NCBI GenBank assembly: GCA_027489375.1
Contig: JAIXZW010000005.1
Location: forward strand, 124,001-188,000
Direction of reading: 5' to 3'
DNA from: Paracoccaceae bacterium
Lineage (GTDB): Bacteria; Pseudomonadota; Alphaproteobacteria; Rhodobacterales; Rhodobacteraceae
Length of the DNA: 64,000 nucleotides
The translations under genes and the position numbers were made by a program. Below the pieces are notes generated by a model. The model made no database searches and was not told the DNA's origin. It saw only the letters and a program-made list of their open reading frames with translations. Shown here in pieces: positions 9,851 through 18,020 of the stretch; position 1 is the stretch's first letter; each line of letters begins with the position of its first letter.

Positions 9851-10663
9851 TCAGGAGACGCGCGACACCTTGGTCACGCCCCGCCGCACCTTGGCGTAAT
9901 CCGCGACCGCCTCGCCGAAGGCGGTGAAGAGCGGGCGCGAGACGGGGTCGCCCGCTGCGTTCCATTCGGGGTGCCATTGCACCGACAGCGTGAAGCCCGG
10001 CGCGTCCTTGACATAGATCGCCTCGGGCGTGCCGTCCGGCGCGTGGCCGTCGATCACGATCCGGCTGCCCGCCCGCGCGATACCCTGACCGTGCAGCGTA
10101 TTGGTCATCACCTCGGCCGCGCCCATCAGGCGGTGGAACACCCCGCCTTCGGTAAAGCGCACCGGATGGCGCAGGGCGAATTTCTCCTCGATCGTGCCAT
10201 CGGGGGGCATGCGGTGGTTCATCCGCCCCGGCAGATCGCGGATTTCGGGGTAGAGCGTGCCGCCCAGCGCCACGTTCACCTCCTGAAACCCGCGGCAGAT
10301 GCCGAGGAAGGGTTGCCCGCGTTCGACGCAGGCGCGGATCAGCGGCAATGTCACCGCATCGCGGCAACGGTCGAAGCAGCCGTGGGCCGGGGTTTCCTCC
10401 TCGCCATATTCGCTGGGGTGGACGTTGGGCCGGCCACCCGTCAGCAGGAAGCCGTCACACAGTTCGAGAAGTTCGTTCACCGAAACGAAGCGCGGGTCCG
10501 AGGGGATGATCAGCGGCAGACAGCCGGACACCTGCGCCACGGCTTCGGAGTTCATCACCCCGCCCGCATGGACGGCATATTGCTCGTTCAGAAGGCTCAT
10601 GTTGCCGATGATCCCGACCACGGGTCTGCGGTCGGCGTTCCGGCAGGCTGCGTGACTGGTCAT
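9851..10663 (-). CDS. Class I glutamine amidotransferase-like hydrolase (peptidase C26; gamma-glutamyl-GABA hydrolase type)
   Basis: A 270-residue protein of the PuuD-like C26 family. The nucleophile elbow FLGICRGFQEVNVALGG contains the catalytic Cys, and the late VQWHPEWN supplies the His of the triad. The family hydrolyses gamma-glutamyl amides such as gamma-glutamyl-GABA in polyamine use, but no other putrescine genes are nearby, so the substrate stays open. It begins MTSHAACRNADRRPVVGIIGN. It is on the same strand as the upstream aminotransferase but separated from it by a plus-strand gene. Confidence 0.87.
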   Translation of the reverse strand: MTSHAACRNADRRPVVGIIGNMSLLNEQYAVHAGGVMNSEAVAQVSGCLPLIIPSDPRFVSVNELLELCDGFLLTGGRPNVHPSEYGEEETPAHGCFDRCRDAVTLPLIRACVERGQPFLGICRGFQEVNVALGGTLYPEIRDLPGRMNHRMPPDGTIEEKFALRHPVRFTEGGVFHRLMGAAEVMTNTLHGQGIARAGSRIVIDGHAPDGTPEAIYVKDAPGFTLSVQWHPEWNAAGDPVSRPLFTAFGEAVADYAKVRRGVTKVSRVS

Positions 10664-10868
10664 GGCACCTTTCCACCTGTTGTGGACAAGATAGCAAGGA
10701 ACGCACCATTTTGAACAACAATTCCGTTACAAACCTGTGCAGAGCCGCACGAAGCGCCCTGCCGTCCTGCAAAAGCCGCGCGGCGGCACAATTTCGCGGC
10801 AACGTGACTTGCCTTCCCCCAACTGGAAGCTGCCAAACCTTGTCCCATCAAGACCGAAGGAGGATTCG

Positions 10869-11246
10869 ATGACCCGCAAGACCCTGTTCGCCCTGCTCAT
10901 CGCCGCGCCGCTTCTGGCCGCCCCCGTGCTGACCGCCCCCGTGCTGGCCGAAACCATGTCCGGCATGGACCATTCCGCCCATATGGCAGACTCGGACGCG
11001 ACCGAAGCCTATCGCGCCGCCAACATGGCCATGCACGAGGCGATGGATATCGACTTCACCGGCGATGCCGATGTCGATTTCGTGCGCGGCATGATCGCCC
11101 ACCACCAAGGTGCCATCGACATGGCCAAGGTGGTGATCGAACACGGGCAAGACCCCGAAATCCGCAAACTGGCCGAAGGCATCATCGCCGCACAGGAAGG
11201 CGAGATCGCCTTCATGAAGGACTGGCTCGCCAAGCACGGCCAGTAA
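10869..11246 (+). CDS. DUF305 domain secreted protein
   Basis: A small exported protein of 125 residues. It has a signal peptide (basic start, hydrophobic LFALLIAAPLLAAPV, cleavage probably after VLA-E) followed by a single DUF305 helical domain with the signature RGMIAHHQGAIDMAKVV. Such proteins are often found beside copper or metal-handling genes, and the Met/His-rich segment MSGMDHSAHMAD would suit metal binding; that is inference. The start at 10869 is fixed by AAGGAGGA. It converges with the aminotransferase gene, leaving only 12 nt between the stop codons. Confidence 0.88.
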   Translation: MTRKTLFALLIAAPLLAAPVLTAPVLAETMSGMDHSAHMADSDATEAYRAANMAMHEAMDIDFTGDADVDFVRGMIAHHQGAIDMAKVVIEHGQDPEIRKLAEGIIAAQEGEIAFMKDWLAKHGQ

Positions 11247-11258
11247 GGCCGCGCCGGA

Positions 11259-12455
11259 TCAGGCCGCCGCGCCCACCACTCGGGCGGCGGCGGCCAAGGC
11301 CCCCGCGCCGTGGGGAATGCCAAGGCTGACCATCCCCGCCTCCATCACCGCCAGCGCGCCCAGCGTCATATGCGCGTTCACATGGCCCATATGCGCCACG
11401 CGCAGGAAGCCGTGATAGGCAGGGTCGGTCGGCGCCGCCATGCCAAGCCCGATGCCGAGAGTGACACCCGCCTTGTGCTCGGTCCATTCCCGAAGCCGCG
11501 TCGCATGGGGCGCGCCGAACCGTGCCGCCGTCACCGAATGGCCGCGGTTCGCTGCGTCCGCCACGTTGAGCGCGATGTCGGGATTGCCCGCCCCCCAGGC
11601 ATCGAACGCCGCCCAGACCGCCCGCGCCAGCACCGCGTGGCGGTTCCAGACCGCAGGCAGCGTTTCCTCGGCCAGCATATCAAGGCTCTCGCGCAGCCCG
11701 AAAAGGTGATGCGTCGGCGCGGTCCCCGCCCAATACTGCCAGAACTCCGCCGCATCGGCGCGGGGGGTCCAGTCCCAATAGGGCGTGCGCAGATCGGACT
11801 TGCGACACCGGTTCCGCGCCTTTTCGGAAAACCACACGAAGCCGATCCCCGGTGGGACCATCAGCCCCTTCTGGCTTGCGGCAACCAGCACATCCACGCC
11901 AGAGGCATCCATGTGGAATTCGTCGCAGCCGAATGAGGCGATGGCATCCACCGCCAGAAGGGCCGAATGCCCCACAGCATCCATCACCGCCCGCAACCGC
12001 GTCACATCGGTCTTCACGGTGCTTGCCGTATCGACATGGGTGCAAAGCACCGCCTTGTATCCCGCATCCGCCCGCAACGCGGCCTCGACACGGTCGAAAT
12101 CGACAGGGTTCGACTTGCCGAAATCCAGCACATCGACCGCAACCCCCAGCGCCTGCACGCTTTCGGCCCATGCGATGCCGAAGCGACCCGTCGCCAGCAC
12201 CAGCGCCCTGTCGCCCCGCGCGAACAGGTTCATGTTCGCCGCTTCCCAGACGCCATGCCCGTTGGCGATGTAAAGCGCCACGTTCTGCGTTGTCCCCGCC
12301 AGCGCCCGCAGGTCCGGCCAGAGTGTTTCGACCATCTCGGGAAGCTTGCCCTCGTAGATGTTCGGTGCCGCCCGATGCATCGCGGCCAGCACACGGTCGG
12401 GCATGACCGAGGGGCCGGGAATGGCAAGATAGGGGCGTCCGTTGGCAAGGGTCAT
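11259..12455 (-). CDS. Class V aminotransferase (serine/alanine-glyoxylate type)
   Basis: A PLP enzyme of 398 residues from the alanine-glyoxylate / serine-pyruvate aminotransferase group. Visible motifs are IPGPSVMPDRVLAAMHRAA at the start, the substrate-side TGRFGIAWAE, the cofactor aspartate in LLAVDAIASFG and the PLP lysine in LVAASQKGLMVPPG (K196). The start at 12455 follows from the conserved opening; the open frame runs far upstream to 13703, but that part is antisense to the ABC exporter and is not real. It is possibly involved in glyoxylate or serine metabolism; the substrate is unproven. Confidence 0.9.
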   Translation of the reverse strand: MTLANGRPYLAIPGPSVMPDRVLAAMHRAAPNIYEGKLPEMVETLWPDLRALAGTTQNVALYIANGHGVWEAANMNLFARGDRALVLATGRFGIAWAESVQALGVAVDVLDFGKSNPVDFDRVEAALRADAGYKAVLCTHVDTASTVKTDVTRLRAVMDAVGHSALLAVDAIASFGCDEFHMDASGVDVLVAASQKGLMVPPGIGFVWFSEKARNRCRKSDLRTPYWDWTPRADAAEFWQYWAGTAPTHHLFGLRESLDMLAEETLPAVWNRHAVLARAVWAAFDAWGAGNPDIALNVADAANRGHSVTAARFGAPHATRLREWTEHKAGVTLGIGLGMAAPTDPAYHGFLRVAHMGHVNAHMTLGALAVMEAGMVSLGIPHGAGALAAAARVVGAAA

Positions 12456-12620
12456 CGCGGCTCTCCGTTTCTCTTCGAAATGGCTAGAGGGGCAAAGGTC
12501 CAAGGTCAACCGCAGCGACCCCGCCAATCGGGACGCGGGCCGCACGGAAGGGAACGCCGCCTTGCCCCACCCGCCCTTTCGCGCTAGACCCTCCGGCGCA
12601 TCCGCTGAACAGGCTATCCC

Positions 12621-14402
12621 TTGTCCGACGCACCGATACCCGAAGATTCCGAAGACGACCGCCGCTATGCATCGCGGGCGCTTTTCGGGCGGCTGTGGCG
12701 CACCTACCTTTACCCGCACCGCTGGCTGATGGCGCTCGCCTTCGTCGTCATGACGGTCGAAGGCAGCACGCTCGGCCTGTTGAGCTATCTGCTCAAACCT
12801 TTGTTCGACAAGGTCTTCGTCTCGGGCGGGGGCGGGATGCTGCTGCTTGTCGGCGGGGCGATCTTCGGCCTTTTCGTGGTGCGGGCGATCACATCGATCT
12901 GTTCGCGCCTGCTGCTCACCTCTATCTCGCAGCGGACGGCATCGCGGATGCAACTCGATCTGCTCGGCCATATCCTGTTGCAGGACGGCGCCTTCTTCCA
13001 GCGCAACCCGCCCGGCGCCTTGATGGAGCGGGTGCAGGGCGACACGAGCGCGGTGCAGTCCATCTGGATGACACTGATCGTCGCGGCGGGACGCGATCTC
13101 GTTTCGCTGACCGGGCTCATGGTGGTCGCAATCGGCATCGACTGGCGCTGGACCCTTGCCGCGCTGGTCGGGGCACCGATGCTGATCCTGCCGACGGTGG
13201 TTCTGCAACGCTACCTGCGGCGCAAGTCCAAGCAATTGCGCGTCGAAGCGGGCTTCCGCGCAACCCGTCTGGACGAGATTTTCCACGGCATCCAGGCGAT
13301 CAAACTGAACCGGCTTGAAAGCTACCAGACCGGACGGTTCGGCGCGATCGTTGCCAAACTGAACCGTGCGCAGATCAAATCGGCGCTCGCGCAATCCACC
13401 ATGCCCGCCATGATCGACATCGTGACGGGCCTCGGCTTCTTTGCCGTGCTGCTGCTCGGGGGGAGCGAGGTGGCGCGGGGCGAGCGCACGGTGGGCGAAT
13501 TCATGTCCTTCTTCACGGCGATGGCGCTGACCTTCCAGCCCATCCGCCGACTTGGCGAATTGTTCGGGTCGTGGCAGGTCGCCGCCGCGAGCCTCGAGCG
13601 CATCTTCCGTATGCTCGACACCGAACCGCAGATCCGCCGGCCCGCGAACAGCACCGCCCCCCTGCCCAAGGACATTCCGGGCGTCGCCTTCCGCGATGTG
13701 CATTTCTCCTATCCCGGTGTGCCGGTGCTGGACGGGCTGACCTTTACCGCCGAGGCGGGCAAGATGACCGCCATCGTCGGCCCGTCAGGCGCGGGCAAGA
13801 CAACGGTGTTCCATATGCTCACCGCCCTTGCCGAACCCGACAGGGGAACCGTCAGTGTCGGCGGACAGGACATCAGCGGCTTCAGCCTTTCCGACCAGCG
13901 CGGATTGTTCGCCGCCGTGACGCAAGATACCGCCCTGTTCGATGAATCCCTGCGCGAAAATATCCTGATGGGTCGCTCCGATGTCACCGATGACCGTCTG
14001 GACGCGATCCTTGGCGCGGCGCATTTGTCGGATTTCGTCTCGTCGCTACCCAAGGGGCTGGATACTCCCGCCGGTCCGCGCGGATCGGGCCTTTCGGGCG
14101 GGCAGCGCCAGCGCATCGCCATCGCCCGCGCCCTTGTGGCCGATGCCCCCGTCCTGCTGCTGGACGAGGCGACCTCGGCGCTCGACGCCCAGTCCGAAGC
14201 CATCGTGGCCGAGGCTTTGGGAACCCTCGCCAAGGGCCGCACCACGCTTGTGATCGCGCACCGCCTCTCGACCGTGCGCGATGCGGACAAGATCGTGGTG
14301 ATGAGCCGTGGCAAGGTGGTGGAAGAGGGTCGCCACGACGAACTCCTCGCCGCCGATGGCCTTTACGCCAGCCTCTACCGCCTGCAATTCAAGGAGGGCT
14401 GA
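12621..14402 (+). CDS. MsbA-like ABC exporter (fused membrane and ATPase domains)
   Basis: A 593-residue half-transporter. The N-terminal membrane domain (about residues 30-330) has six helices. The ATPase domain has Walker A GPSGAGKTT, a signature GLSGGQRQR, Walker B PVLLLDEATSALD and the switch VIAHRLSTV. It is probably a lipid or drug flippase/exporter of the MsbA group. I used the TTG at 12621 because no ATG or GTG in frame precedes the first conserved segment; the ribosome-binding site is weak. It ends directly at the ygfZ start (TGA then ATG), so the two are co-transcribed. Confidence 0.9.
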   Translation: MSDAPIPEDSEDDRRYASRALFGRLWRTYLYPHRWLMALAFVVMTVEGSTLGLLSYLLKPLFDKVFVSGGGGMLLLVGGAIFGLFVVRAITSICSRLLLTSISQRTASRMQLDLLGHILLQDGAFFQRNPPGALMERVQGDTSAVQSIWMTLIVAAGRDLVSLTGLMVVAIGIDWRWTLAALVGAPMLILPTVVLQRYLRRKSKQLRVEAGFRATRLDEIFHGIQAIKLNRLESYQTGRFGAIVAKLNRAQIKSALAQSTMPAMIDIVTGLGFFAVLLLGGSEVARGERTVGEFMSFFTAMALTFQPIRRLGELFGSWQVAAASLERIFRMLDTEPQIRRPANSTAPLPKDIPGVAFRDVHFSYPGVPVLDGLTFTAEAGKMTAIVGPSGAGKTTVFHMLTALAEPDRGTVSVGGQDISGFSLSDQRGLFAAVTQDTALFDESLRENILMGRSDVTDDRLDAILGAAHLSDFVSSLPKGLDTPAGPRGSGLSGGQRQRIAIARALVADAPVLLLDEATSALDAQSEAIVAEALGTLAKGRTTLVIAHRLSTVRDADKIVVMSRGKVVEEGRHDELLAADGLYASLYRLQFKEG

Positions 14403-15194
14403 ATGGACGGCGAAGCCGCGACCGACCGTGTTCTCTGGCAGGTGACAGGAACCGATGCGCTGAGCTTCCTGCAAGGGCTGGTGTCGAACGACCTTCTGCC
14501 CTTGGGCAAGGGCGCAGGCATCGTCTGGGCCGCCCTGCTGACGCCGCAGGGCAAATATCTGGCCGACTTCTTCGTCGTGCAGCCGCAGGACGGCCCGCTG
14601 CTGATCGACATCGCCGCCCCCTTCGCACCCGCCACGCTGCGGCGGCTGACGATGTATCGCCTCCGCGCCGATGTGCGGATCACCGAAAGCCCGCTTTGCG
14701 TCCGGCGCGGCCTCGGCACGCCCCCCGCAGGGGCCTTGCCCGACCCGCGCCACCCCGCCCTCGGCTGGCGCGCCTATGGCACCGAAGCGGGCAGCCCGCC
14801 GCAGATCGACTGGGACGCGATCCGCGTCGCACATGTCATCCCCGAAAGCGGGATCGAACTTGTCCCCGACGACAGCTACCTGCTCGAGGCAGGGTTCGAC
14901 CGCCTCCACGGCGTCGATTTCCGCAAGGGCTGCTATGTCGGGCAGGAAGTCACCGCCCGCATGAAACACAAGACCGAACTGAAAAAGGGACTCGCCCGCG
15001 TCACGGTGCAGGGCGAGGCCGCTTCGGGGGCCGAGATAACCACAGCCGACGGCAAGCCCACAGGCACGCTCTTCACCCGTTCGGGCAACCGCGCCATCGC
15101 CTATTTGCGCTACGACCGCGCCACGGGTCCGATGCAGGCGGGCAGCGCCACCGTCACGCTGGACCCTGACCAGCCCCAAGACCTGCCATCGTAA
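14403..15194 (+). CDS. ygfZ: YgfZ/GcvT-fold folate-binding protein (Fe-S cluster maintenance)
   Basis: A 263-residue protein of the YgfZ/IBA57 family, which uses tetrahydrofolate in assembly or repair of certain iron-sulfur enzymes. The diagnostic motif KGCYVGQEV (about residues 175-183) is complete. The start ATG immediately follows the exporter stop and has AAGGAGG upstream. The last 41 bp overlap the 3' end of the antisense glycosyltransferase-like gene. In a phototroph with Fe-S enzymes such as DPOR, COR and BchE this function is plausibly useful, but the link is inference. Confidence 0.9.
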   Translation: MDGEAATDRVLWQVTGTDALSFLQGLVSNDLLPLGKGAGIVWAALLTPQGKYLADFFVVQPQDGPLLIDIAAPFAPATLRRLTMYRLRADVRITESPLCVRRGLGTPPAGALPDPRHPALGWRAYGTEAGSPPQIDWDAIRVAHVIPESGIELVPDDSYLLEAGFDRLHGVDFRKGCYVGQEVTARMKHKTELKKGLARVTVQGEAASGAEITTADGKPTGTLFTRSGNRAIAYLRYDRATGPMQAGSATVTLDPDQPQDLPS

Positions 15195-15924
15195 AGCCGT
15201 AAGCCGCGCCGAAGTGCCGCTCCAGCGCCGACACCATCGCGGCATTGCCCCCCGCGCGGTTGTAGCGCCGCCACAGGCTTTCCCCCTGCCCCACCTCGGC
15301 CAGCTTGCCCTGCCCCGCCACCGCGACCTGCACCCCCAGCCGCGCCTGATGCCAGCGCAGCCACAGATCATCCCCCGTGGGCGCAAGGCGCAGCGCCAGC
15401 GCCACATCCAGCACCTCGGGCGGGAATTCGGCGGCGTGATAGAGCACCCCGTCCTTGCCGACGGGCAAAAGCCGCAAGGCGGGCGATAGGACAGGCTCCC
15501 TGAACCACTGACCATAGGGCGCAACCACACCGTCCCGCAGCGGGATCGCATGGGCGCTATGCGCCACCGTCACCCCCGCCCGACGCGCGGCCAGCAACCC
15601 TGCCAACCAGCCCTGCGGATAGATCGTGTCATCATCCGCCGTCACCACCAGCCGGTCCTGCCCGATATGCCCGGCCAACCACGGCAGGAGCTTGCGGTAA
15701 GGGCCGGTATTGACCACGAATCGGATGTCGAGCTTCCCCGCCCGCTCCAGCGCGCGCAGCCCCGCCGGAACCTCGGCCACCCCGTCATCCAGCAACCACG
15801 GCTCGTGCGACAGATGCAGCACCACCCGCGCGGGCGCCGGTTCTTGCGCGCAGATGGACAGGACAACCCGCTCCACCTGCCCGATGCGGGCGGCAATCGT
15901 CGTCAGGCTGACATCGACTTCCAC
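15154..15924 (-). CDS. Glycosyltransferase family 2-like protein
   Basis: A 256-residue predicted cytoplasmic protein. It starts like a GT2 or polysaccharide-type transferase (VDVSLTTIAARIGQVERVVLSI) and carries an acidic DxD-type sequence VTADDDTIYPQGWLAGL around residues 94-111, typical for nucleotide-sugar binding. A later TGDDLWLRW resembles the catalytic acidic motif. Acceptor and sugar are unknown. The gene's 3' end overlaps ygfZ by 41 bp on the other strand. It may share transcription with efp, which lies 73 nt downstream on the same strand. Confidence 0.7.
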   Translation of the reverse strand: MEVDVSLTTIAARIGQVERVVLSICAQEPAPARVVLHLSHEPWLLDDGVAEVPAGLRALERAGKLDIRFVVNTGPYRKLLPWLAGHIGQDRLVVTADDDTIYPQGWLAGLLAARRAGVTVAHSAHAIPLRDGVVAPYGQWFREPVLSPALRLLPVGKDGVLYHAAEFPPEVLDVALALRLAPTGDDLWLRWHQARLGVQVAVAGQGKLAEVGQGESLWRRYNRAGGNAAMVSALERHFGAAYGFTMAGLGAGQGPA

Positions 15925-15997
15925 ACCCGCACCCCACCGAAACCTGCCCCATTTTGGGACAGGTCGGGGCGCAAAGGCAACCGCCGATCAGACGCGG

Positions 15998-16561
15998 TCA
16001 GGCGCGTTCGGAATATTCCATGAGTTCGGTATGGACGATGATCTCCTCGTCCTGCCCGATGAACGGCGGGATCATGATCCGCACGCCGTTATCAAGGATC
16101 GCGGGCTTGAAGCTGTTCGCCGCGGTCTGGCCTTTCTGGACCGGCTCCGTCTCGACGATCCGGCACTTCACCTTTTGCGGCAGCGTCACGGCCAAAGCCT
16201 CGTCGCCATAATAGCGGATCGTCGCGGTCATTCCGTCCTGAAGGAAGGGGCGGCGGTCCCCCAGAAGCTCGGCGTCCAGCTCGATCTGTTCGTAGGTCTC
16301 GGCGTCCATGAACACCAGACGACCGTCGTTTTCGTAAAGGAACTGCTGGTCCTTGTTCTCGAGCTTCACTTCCTCGACCTTGTCTTCGGACCGGAAGCGT
16401 TCGTTCAGCTTGCGCCCGTCGCGCAGGTTCTTCAGCTCGGCTTGCGCAAAAGCCCCGCCCTTGCCCGGCTTGACATGGTTCACCTTGACCGCAGCCCAAA
16501 GGCCGCCGTCGTGCTCCAGCACCATTCCCGGCTTGATTTCGTTACCGTTGATCTTGGCCAT
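15998..16561 (-). CDS. efp: Translation elongation factor P
   Basis: A 187-residue factor that rescues ribosomes stalled at polyproline. Its three beta-barrel domains are recognisable: the KOW-like N-domain [20 protein letters not shown] with the modification loop KPGKGGAF (Lys34 at the tip), then the two OB-like domains, ending in [14 protein letters not shown]. The length is normal. It is divergent from the DUF6280 gene, with 216 nt of promoter region between. Proline-rich stretches in window proteins (for example BchD, six prolines near residues 245-250) are possible local clients; that is inference. Confidence 0.97.
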   Translation of the reverse strand: MAKINGNEIKPGMVLEHDGGLWAAVKVNHVKPGKGGAFAQAELKNLRDGRKLNERFRSEDKVEEVKLENKDQQFLYENDGRLVFMDAETYEQIELDAELLGDRRPFLQDGMTATIRYYGDEALAVTLPQKVKCRIVETEPVQKGQTAANSFKPAILDNGVRIMIPPFIGQDEEIIVHTELMEYSERA

Positions 16562-16777
16562 GATGGTAAAACCCTGTCGAGAGGTTGAAGATTTCTAGGC
16601 CTTGCCTATATCTCGCCCATCCTTGGCGGACAAGACGACTAGATACGGTATCGCAACTGTGATAGCTATGCGTCTGCTGCATGGCTATCATTCCCAAGTC
16701 GCAATACCGAATCGGATCAAAATGGTCATATTCGCCCGACGCCAGAAAAGACAAGACCAAGAATAGGACAAGACGAA

Positions 16778-17104
16778 ATGGCTGATTTCGTAGACGGCAC
16801 GGCCTTCAACTACGAGCAGGGTCAACGGGCCCGCAAGCTGTTCGCGGCTGTGGTTCTTGCGGCGCTGGATGATGCGATTGCAGACGACAAAAAATACGGC
16901 AACGGGCCGGAACAGATTGCACGTTGGGCACGCTCGCGCGATGGCCGCGAAGTGCTGTCCTGCGCCGGGATCGACCCGAACGAACGTGTGGTCAAGGGTC
17001 TGATGGATTTCGTGGCCAAGGGCATCCGCACTTCGGTCGCGCTGTCGCGTGAAGAATCCGAACGCCGCCATGCGCTGGAATCGGATCAGGCCGAAGCCGC
17101 CTGA
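16778..17104 (+). CDS. Small conserved DUF6280 family protein
   Basis: A 108-residue soluble protein, rich in charged residues, recognised as the DUF6280 family found in Rhodobacteraceae. Its body (GPEQIARWARSRDGREVLSC, then VVKGLMDFVAKGIRTSVALS) looks strongly constrained. No function is known. It has its own promoter region divergent from efp, a ribosome-binding element (AGGACAAG) and its own terminator, so it is a single-gene unit. The only cysteine lies in the middle (residue about 62). Confidence 0.85.
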   Translation: MADFVDGTAFNYEQGQRARKLFAAVVLAALDDAIADDKKYGNGPEQIARWARSRDGREVLSCAGIDPNERVVKGLMDFVAKGIRTSVALSREESERRHALESDQAEAA

Positions 17105-17130
17105 TCACGGCCCCAAGGGCCGGAATGACA

Positions 17131-17156
17131 AACGCGCCCCCTGGGGCGCGTTTTTG
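17131..17156 (+). terminator. Intrinsic terminator after the DUF6280 gene
   Basis: The stem CGCGCCCC/GGGGCGCG (17133-17150) is followed by TTTTTG. It lies 27 nt after the stop codon of the small gene. Confidence 0.9.
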
Positions 17157-17200
17157 CTTGTCCGGCGATGACGTCAGGGGCGGAACGCCCAGCCCTGTCC

Positions 17201-17932
17201 CTATTCGAAGTCGCGCACGGCCAAGGCCCGCGCCACTTCGGCCCGCACCAGCTTGCGCACGTTGCGGGTGATGCGTTCGCCCAGCGTGCCCTGCAACTCC
17301 TCGCGGATGATGTCGCGCACCATGTCGCGCAGGGCTTCCTCGTCCATTGACCCCGTTTCGGGCGCATCGTCGAGGAACTGCGCAAAGGCGGTGTTGATCG
17401 TGCTGTCCTCAAGCTCGGCCCGCACGGCCGCTTCGGCCGCATCGGCCCAATCCCGCTCGTCCGTCTGTGCCGTATCGGCCTGCGGCTGGGACGGAGCGGC
17501 GGCAGGCGCTTCGTCGCGTGCCGCAAAAATCGCTTCGGGTATGACGGTATCGGCAGGAGCCACGGCGGCAACCTCGTCTTCGTAATAGTCCGAAAGGTCC
17601 GTCACCACGCCCTGCGGGGCCGCAGCTTCTGCCCCGACCTCTTGCGCAAGATCGTCGTCCAGCGCGACGAAGGCGGCCTCGGGCGCGGCCTCCGTTACGG
17701 AGGCGCCATCGGTGCGGATGCTGTGGAACGCAGGCTCCGGCTCAATCTCCGGCTCGGCATCGGGAACGATGCGCAAGGCGGGCGTCAAGAGAAGCTTGTC
17801 TCCCGCGGCCTGCGCCGGAGCCTCCACCTGTGGCTGCGGGGCGCGTGGCTGCGCACGAAGATCGTCCGAAACCAGACGCCGTATGGACGACAGGACATCT
17901 TCGATTTCGACAGAGCTCATCGGTTCCGACAT
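17201..17932 (-). CDS. Acidic disordered protein with PopZ/DUF2497-like C-terminus
   Basis: A 243-residue protein. It opens with a short amphipathic helix (SSVEIEDVLSSIRRLVSDD), then about 150 residues rich in Pro, Ala, Glu and Asp, and ends in a helical domain (EEALRDMVRDIIREELQG, then ITRNVRKLVRAEVARAL). This layout (N-terminal helix, acidic disordered middle, helical end) is that of PopZ-type polar organising proteins and the DUF2497 family; the match is by architecture and partial motif only. I chose the ATG at 17932 (AAGGGGA upstream) over TTG 17938. The gene downstream of it on this strand is efp; between them lies the divergently oriented DUF6280 gene. Confidence 0.7.
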   Translation of the reverse strand: MSEPMSSVEIEDVLSSIRRLVSDDLRAQPRAPQPQVEAPAQAAGDKLLLTPALRIVPDAEPEIEPEPAFHSIRTDGASVTEAAPEAAFVALDDDLAQEVGAEAAAPQGVVTDLSDYYEDEVAAVAPADTVIPEAIFAARDEAPAAAPSQPQADTAQTDERDWADAAEAAVRAELEDSTINTAFAQFLDDAPETGSMDEEALRDMVRDIIREELQGTLGERITRNVRKLVRAEVARALAVRDFE

Positions 17933-18020
17933 GCGCAACGCGTCCCCTTAGGCGGTATCACACGCCATGATAGCAAGAGAATCGAGGATATATCAAGAAC
18001 TTGCCACGCAGGCTTCGCGT

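Noticed and set aside
12456-13703. N-terminal extension of the class V aminotransferase to 814 residues
   Set aside because: The extension is antisense to the ABC exporter and has biased composition; the conserved enzyme starts at 12455.
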